64,000 nucleotides of DNA from CAWAPS01 sp963783945. Lineage in GTDB: Bacteria; Actinomycetota; Acidimicrobiia; Acidimicrobiales; Palsa-688. Positions 61,031 to 64,000 of this stretch are shown here, piece by piece; position 1 is the first letter of the stretch, and each line of letters opens with the position of its first letter. The notes beneath the pieces are model-generated. The model was not told the origin of the DNA and did not search any database. It was given only the letters and a program-made list of their open reading frames with translations. The DNA lies in contig CAWAPS010000024.1 in assembly GCA_963783945.1 (NCBI GenBank), positions 496,001 through 560,000 of the forward strand, written 5' to 3'. A program made the translations under genes and the position numbers.

Positions 61031-62074
61031 TCACAGGCCGAGTCGTTCGAAACTCTCATGCTCCTCGACGGCCGCGCCCATCCGCTCCATATAGATCTCG
61101 GTGATCGTGCGGTCGGTACGCCAAGTGATGGCCCACATGTAGTACCCGTACACCAAGGCTCGACGGTACGCTTCCCATGCGTCGTCGGGCGCCGGCGGCA
61201 CCCCGCCCCGGCTGCGGATGGCGTCAACGTAATGATTCAATAGCGCCCGCTCGTTTTTAGCTCGCTCTGCCCGCTCGAACACCGCGCTCAGATGATAGGC
61301 GACATCGAGCTCCCAGGCGCCCCAGTGGTACACCTGCCAATCAATGATCCCGGGTTGGCCGGTGGGAGTGAGATACAGGTTACCCGCGTGCGCGTCGGCG
61401 TGGATCAGGTGGGATTTCTGCGTGGCGCTGTGCGCGTCGAGCACCCTGATGGCGCGGCGCAAGCGAGCCGCCTGCCGCAGCCCGGGTGTCAGCGAGTCGG
61501 CCCGCCCATCATCGAGCAGGGACTGCAACCGTTCTTCGTTCATCGCATTGAGGAGGGCACCGATCCCGGGAAGCATCCCACTTTGATCGGCGCCCGGAGG
61601 TATCGGGTTATGGGTCGTATGAAGTCGAGCCAGCTGCTCGAGCGTGGCCGCCGCCTGGTCGACTGAGTATGGGCTCAGCGCCGTCAGGAAGGTGCAACCC
61701 GCGGCGATGAGATCGTGCATGACGACGAGACCGTGTCCCGTCTCGGGATCGACGCCCGTGTAGACGCATGGAGGCACCTCTATGTCGAGGCGAGGCGCCA
61801 CGGAGGCGTAAAAGGCTGCCTCTGCCTTGCCGGCTGTGACAATCGACGTCCCCGCTTGCTTGAAATAGGCCTTGACACACAAGCCAGTCGGCGCCGCGTC
61901 GCCCGGGTTGGCGTCGTAGTCCACCCGAAATCGCATCTTGGTGGCTACGGTCGTGAACTCATCGACCACAGTCGCCGACCTGACGCGTACACCTGGATAA
62001 TGGGGAGAAAGGGCGAATTCGAGCCACTCCGGCGAGAGCACGACGGTGGGGTCGAGGGGCGCAGGGCTCAGCAT
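61031..62074 (-). CDS. Aminoglycoside phosphotransferase-like protein (paralogue)
   Basis: A 347-residue kinase-fold protein, ATG 62074 with GGGGAGGG upstream. Motifs: TVVDEFTTVATKMRF, HLIHADAHAGNLYL (HxDxxxxN) and GIIDWQVYHWGAW. It shares the pattern STRVVNEFTTVASKIRF...DWQMV with the protein at 56529-57560. Possible activation of the same substrate class. An earlier start at 62128 lacks a ribosome site. Confidence 0.8.
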   Translation of the reverse strand: MLSPAPLDPTVVLSPEWLEFALSPHYPGVRVRSATVVDEFTTVATKMRFRVDYDANPGDAAPTGLCVKAYFKQAGTSIVTAGKAEAAFYASVAPRLDIEVPPCVYTGVDPETGHGLVVMHDLIAAGCTFLTALSPYSVDQAAATLEQLARLHTTHNPIPPGADQSGMLPGIGALLNAMNEERLQSLLDDGRADSLTPGLRQAARLRRAIRVLDAHSATQKSHLIHADAHAGNLYLTPTGQPGIIDWQVYHWGAWELDVAYHLSAVFERAERAKNERALLNHYVDAIRSRGGVPPAPDDAWEAYRRALVYGYYMWAITWRTDRTITEIYMERMGAAVEEHESFERLGL

Positions 62075-62304
62075 ACGTACCCCTCCCCCCCGCTCCCAAA
62101 CCCGCCGCATTCCTCTGGCTGAGCGCAACCGTCACGCTTCATCAACGGACCTCCTCGCTCCAATAAACCATCCCAGCTGCAACCGAGTTCTTCGAGCACT
62201 TCCTCAGCGTGTCCTCCGAGCTCGGGTGCTCGCTCGAGAGGTGGCCGCTGATCATCGAATTGGCACGAGAACCCACGGAGCCAACTCCACGACGCGCAAT
62301 CCAT
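62068..62304 (-). pseudogene. C-terminal remnant of a CaiB/BaiF CoA-transferase
   Basis: Short text WLRGFSCQFDDQRPPLERAPELGGHAEEVLEELG is typical of the last part of class III CoA-transferases (RAPxLGEHxxEVLxELG). The enzyme body is missing and a start is absent, so this is a fragment. It overlaps the start of the phosphotransferase gene. Confidence 0.5.
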
Positions 62305-62347
62305 CGAATGGGCATTCCTACAAGGCCTTCTCCTTATCTGGGCTTGG

Positions 62348-63160
62348 CTAGCCTAAGCCCTCGAGTTCCGAAAGCCGGTCGCTCGTAAACCCCCACAGGT
62401 CATGAATTGTGGCTCCGCCATCTACGGGAATCGTGTGACCGGTGATCCTCTGGCTGAGGGATGAGCAAAGGAACAGGACGGCGTTGGCGATATCGAAGTT
62501 TCTCGGCGCCGCCAGCGGGTTTATCTCGTTTACGTCATACTCGCCTTCCGGCTGGTCCTCGTTGCCGGTGCCCACGTTTCCGGGGGCGACAGAATTGACC
62601 CGGATCCCGTAGCACCCGAATTCATCAGCGAAGCTCTTGGCCAGCGATATCACTCCCGCTTTCGCCGCGCCGTACGGCGCGTGATACTTGGCGGCAGTGA
62701 TCCCATCGACCGAAGCAAGCGCAACCATCGCCCCACCCGTTCCCTGCGCGATCATGCGACGACCAGCCGCAGAGAAGAGATAGAAGACGTGGGTCAGGTT
62801 GTTCGCTATAGCCCAATTCCAACCCTCGTCGGTGAACGCCTCAGCCCTGTCCCAATTCGACTTGCCGATGATGTCGACGCAGACATCGATGCCACCGAGT
62901 TCGGCTACCGCCTCGTCGAGAGCCCGTTCAACCTGCGAACGTTCCGTCATATCCGCGACAACCGGGAAGGCCTTCCCACCCGCGGCCTTGATCTCTGAGA
63001 CGATTCCTTTGCCTCGTCCCTCATCTATGTCTATGCACGCAACTGTCGCCCCCGCCTCGGCGAGCCGCAAAGAGGTCCATCGCCCGTGACCGGCACGGCC
63101 GGCTATATATCCGGCTCCTGAAACGACAGCACGCTTCCCATTCAGCCCTAGATCAATCAC
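62348..63160 (-). CDS. SDR-family oxidoreductase
   Basis: A 270-residue SDR from GTG 63160 with AGGAGGGC upstream. VSGAGYIAGRAGHGRWTSL is a modified cofactor loop, IIGKSNWDRAE replaces NNAG, the catalytic Tyr-Lys is YGAAKAGVIS, and the end is TGHTIPVDGGATI. It may be a dehydrogenase of cyclic alcohols. Downstream lies the CoA-transferase remnant. Confidence 0.85.
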   Translation of the reverse strand: MIDLGLNGKRAVVSGAGYIAGRAGHGRWTSLRLAEAGATVACIDIDEGRGKGIVSEIKAAGGKAFPVVADMTERSQVERALDEAVAELGGIDVCVDIIGKSNWDRAEAFTDEGWNWAIANNLTHVFYLFSAAGRRMIAQGTGGAMVALASVDGITAAKYHAPYGAAKAGVISLAKSFADEFGCYGIRVNSVAPGNVGTGNEDQPEGEYDVNEINPLAAPRNFDIANAVLFLCSSLSQRITGHTIPVDGGATIHDLWGFTSDRLSELEGLG

Positions 63161-63335
63161 TCCACGCCCTCCTCGCAGTTGGTCAGATATTCTCAGATTA
63201 GCCCTCGTTCAAGGCGGCGGATCTGACTGGCCTTCGTCGGGTGCCCACGCGTCCAACTGCGGCAAGTGCGCAGCGTGACGGTGAAGCGCCAAACCGAACA
63301 GCGACTTCCATCGCCCCCGCTGCGATGGTTGGCCT

Positions 63336-63375
63336 GGCGGCCGGGCCGCCTTCCCCCCAGGGAGGCCCGGCCGCC
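63336..63375. terminator. GC-rich hairpin upstream of the last SDR and past the ligase
   Basis: Perfect 12-bp arms GGCGGCCGGGCC (63336-63347) and GGCCCGGCCGCC (63364-63375) with a 16-base loop. It follows the acyl-CoA ligase stop on the minus strand and lies before the SDR start, so it is the likely terminator of the ligase transcript. Confidence 0.55.
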
Positions 63376-63447
63376 GGCGGGCGGTGGAGACTCAGCCGGC
63401 AGTAGTCACGGATTTACAAGGGCACCTGTCGCCGCCCGACATCGCTT

Positions 63448-63999
63448 TCATCCCCCGCGGGCGTCGACAAGAGCACGACGGTTGACTTTGGTCGCCGCAC
63501 TGCGTGGGATTTCCTGGACGAACTCGACTGTTTTCGGAACCTTGTAGGCAGCCAGGCGCGATTTGGCATACGCGATAACCTCGTCGGCTGAGAACGGCAG
63601 CGACGGATCGATGGGCTGCACGACGGCATGGACTCGACGCCCCCACCGCTCATCCTTGAGTCCGATCACGACGACGTCGGCAATCTTGTGGTGATCTATG
63701 AGCGCGGCCTCGACCTCGGCGGGGTAGACGTTGGCACCTCCGGTGACGACCATGTCGACCCGCCTATCCGCGAAGAAGAGATACCCGCTGTCATCGAGGT
63801 ATCCCATGTCGCCGACCGTCGTGAACCCATCTGGGCTGGGCTGCAGTGGTGGGGTATCACCTAGGTACCGACCCGGCCCCATGCTGGACCGCAAACAGAT
63901 TTCACCGATGTGCTCCGGTGGGAGGTCATGTCCATTGGCGTCGCGGACGCGCACTTCGCTGCCCCAGACAGGTCGCCCGACGGTGCCCGGATGCTCCAT
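63448..63999 (-). CDS. AMP-binding acyl-CoA ligase, C-terminal part (runs off the window)
   Basis: The last 183 codons of an ANL-family ligase. EHPGTVGRPVWGSEVRV, GFTTVGDMGYLDDSGYLFF (hinge Asp), VDMVVTGGANVYPAEVEAAL and KSRLAAYKVPKTVEF are typical, and the catalytic Lys is in AATKVNRR. The N-terminal P-loop lies outside the right edge. It would activate an aliphatic or ring acid as its CoA ester. Confidence 0.9.
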   Translation of the reverse strand: MEHPGTVGRPVWGSEVRVRDANGHDLPPEHIGEICLRSSMGPGRYLGDTPPLQPSPDGFTTVGDMGYLDDSGYLFFADRRVDMVVTGGANVYPAEVEAALIDHHKIADVVVIGLKDERWGRRVHAVVQPIDPSLPFSADEVIAYAKSRLAAYKVPKTVEFVQEIPRSAATKVNRRALVDARGG

Positions 64000-64000
64000 C

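Overview
The window is GC-rich, densely coded DNA from what looks like a soil or aquatic actinobacterium with a lipid- and terpenoid-degrading lifestyle; Acidimicrobiia-like is a guess from gene content, and no rRNA, tRNA or other phylogenetic marker is present. The signs are GTG/TTG starts, strong GGAGG-type ribosome sites, and many acyl-CoA dehydrogenases, acyl-CoA ligases, CaiB/BaiF CoA-transferases, LLM flavin monooxygenases, amidohydrolases-2, SDRs, cupins and TetR/MarR regulators. No phage or conjugative genes, CRISPR array or complete insertion sequence was seen.

Layout. 0-7 kb: edge of a thioredoxin-like gene, a YqaE/Pmp3 peptide, a methyltransferase, a divergent iron-storage locus (bfd plus a small gene, facing bacterioferritin), an SDR coupled to a muconolactone-isomerase/DUF3237 fusion, and two divergent paralogous membrane genes flanking a decayed LuxR-type ATPase regulator. 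7-11 kb: a GlxA-type regulator, a frameshifted methyltransferase, an FAD oxidoreductase and a truncated SDR ending in a repeat element. 11.3-16.6 kb: a minus-strand operon, fadD-like ligase, phaC, phaZ, acyl-CoA dehydrogenase, joined by overlapping stop/start codons but carrying several frameshifts, with a PucR regulator diverging from it. 17.9-24.8 kb: a 51-bp palindrome, a secreted-repeat protein, a SnoaL-like gene with one nonsense codon, a lone ScoMcrA-like head domain, a beta-hydroxyacid dehydrogenase, NAD-dependent formate dehydrogenase, a CDF cation transporter and a TetR regulator.

25-37 kb: a GH15 glucan hydrolase, a sugar-isomerase-like TIM barrel, a MarR/MFS efflux pair with a readable promoter, a sulfotransferase, YceI, a nitrobindin-like protein, an ArsC-like protein, an amidohydrolase facing a MarR regulator, and an aldo/keto reductase. 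37.4-38.9 kb is a gene graveyard. 39-63 kb is a catabolic island: HsaA/acyl-CoA-dehydrogenase-like monooxygenase, bicupin, LLM monooxygenase, TetR, cupin, GMC oxidoreductase, a two-barrel protein, a 6-oxocamphor-hydrolase-like crotonase, a SelW/Rdx protein with an in-frame UGA at its redox position, a second TIM barrel, zinc alcohol dehydrogenase, Gfo/Idh dehydrogenase, cytochrome P450, a second amidohydrolase, TetR, two aminoglycoside-phosphotransferase-like proteins, two SDRs, a large CaiB/BaiF CoA-transferase and the end of an acyl-CoA ligase.

How it works together (inference): P450, LLM, GMC, alcohol dehydrogenase and SDR enzymes would hydroxylate and oxidise a cyclic substrate, the crotonase-type hydrolase could open a beta-diketone ring, and CoA-ligase, CoA-transferase and acyl-CoA dehydrogenases would feed products into beta-oxidation and polyhydroxyalkanoate. 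The most notable non-gene features are two identical 90-bp MITE-like elements with 22-bp perfect terminal inverted repeats and 3-bp target duplications, and two diverged 84-bp elements. The best single candidate for something new is the putative selenoprotein at 48.9-49.2 kb.
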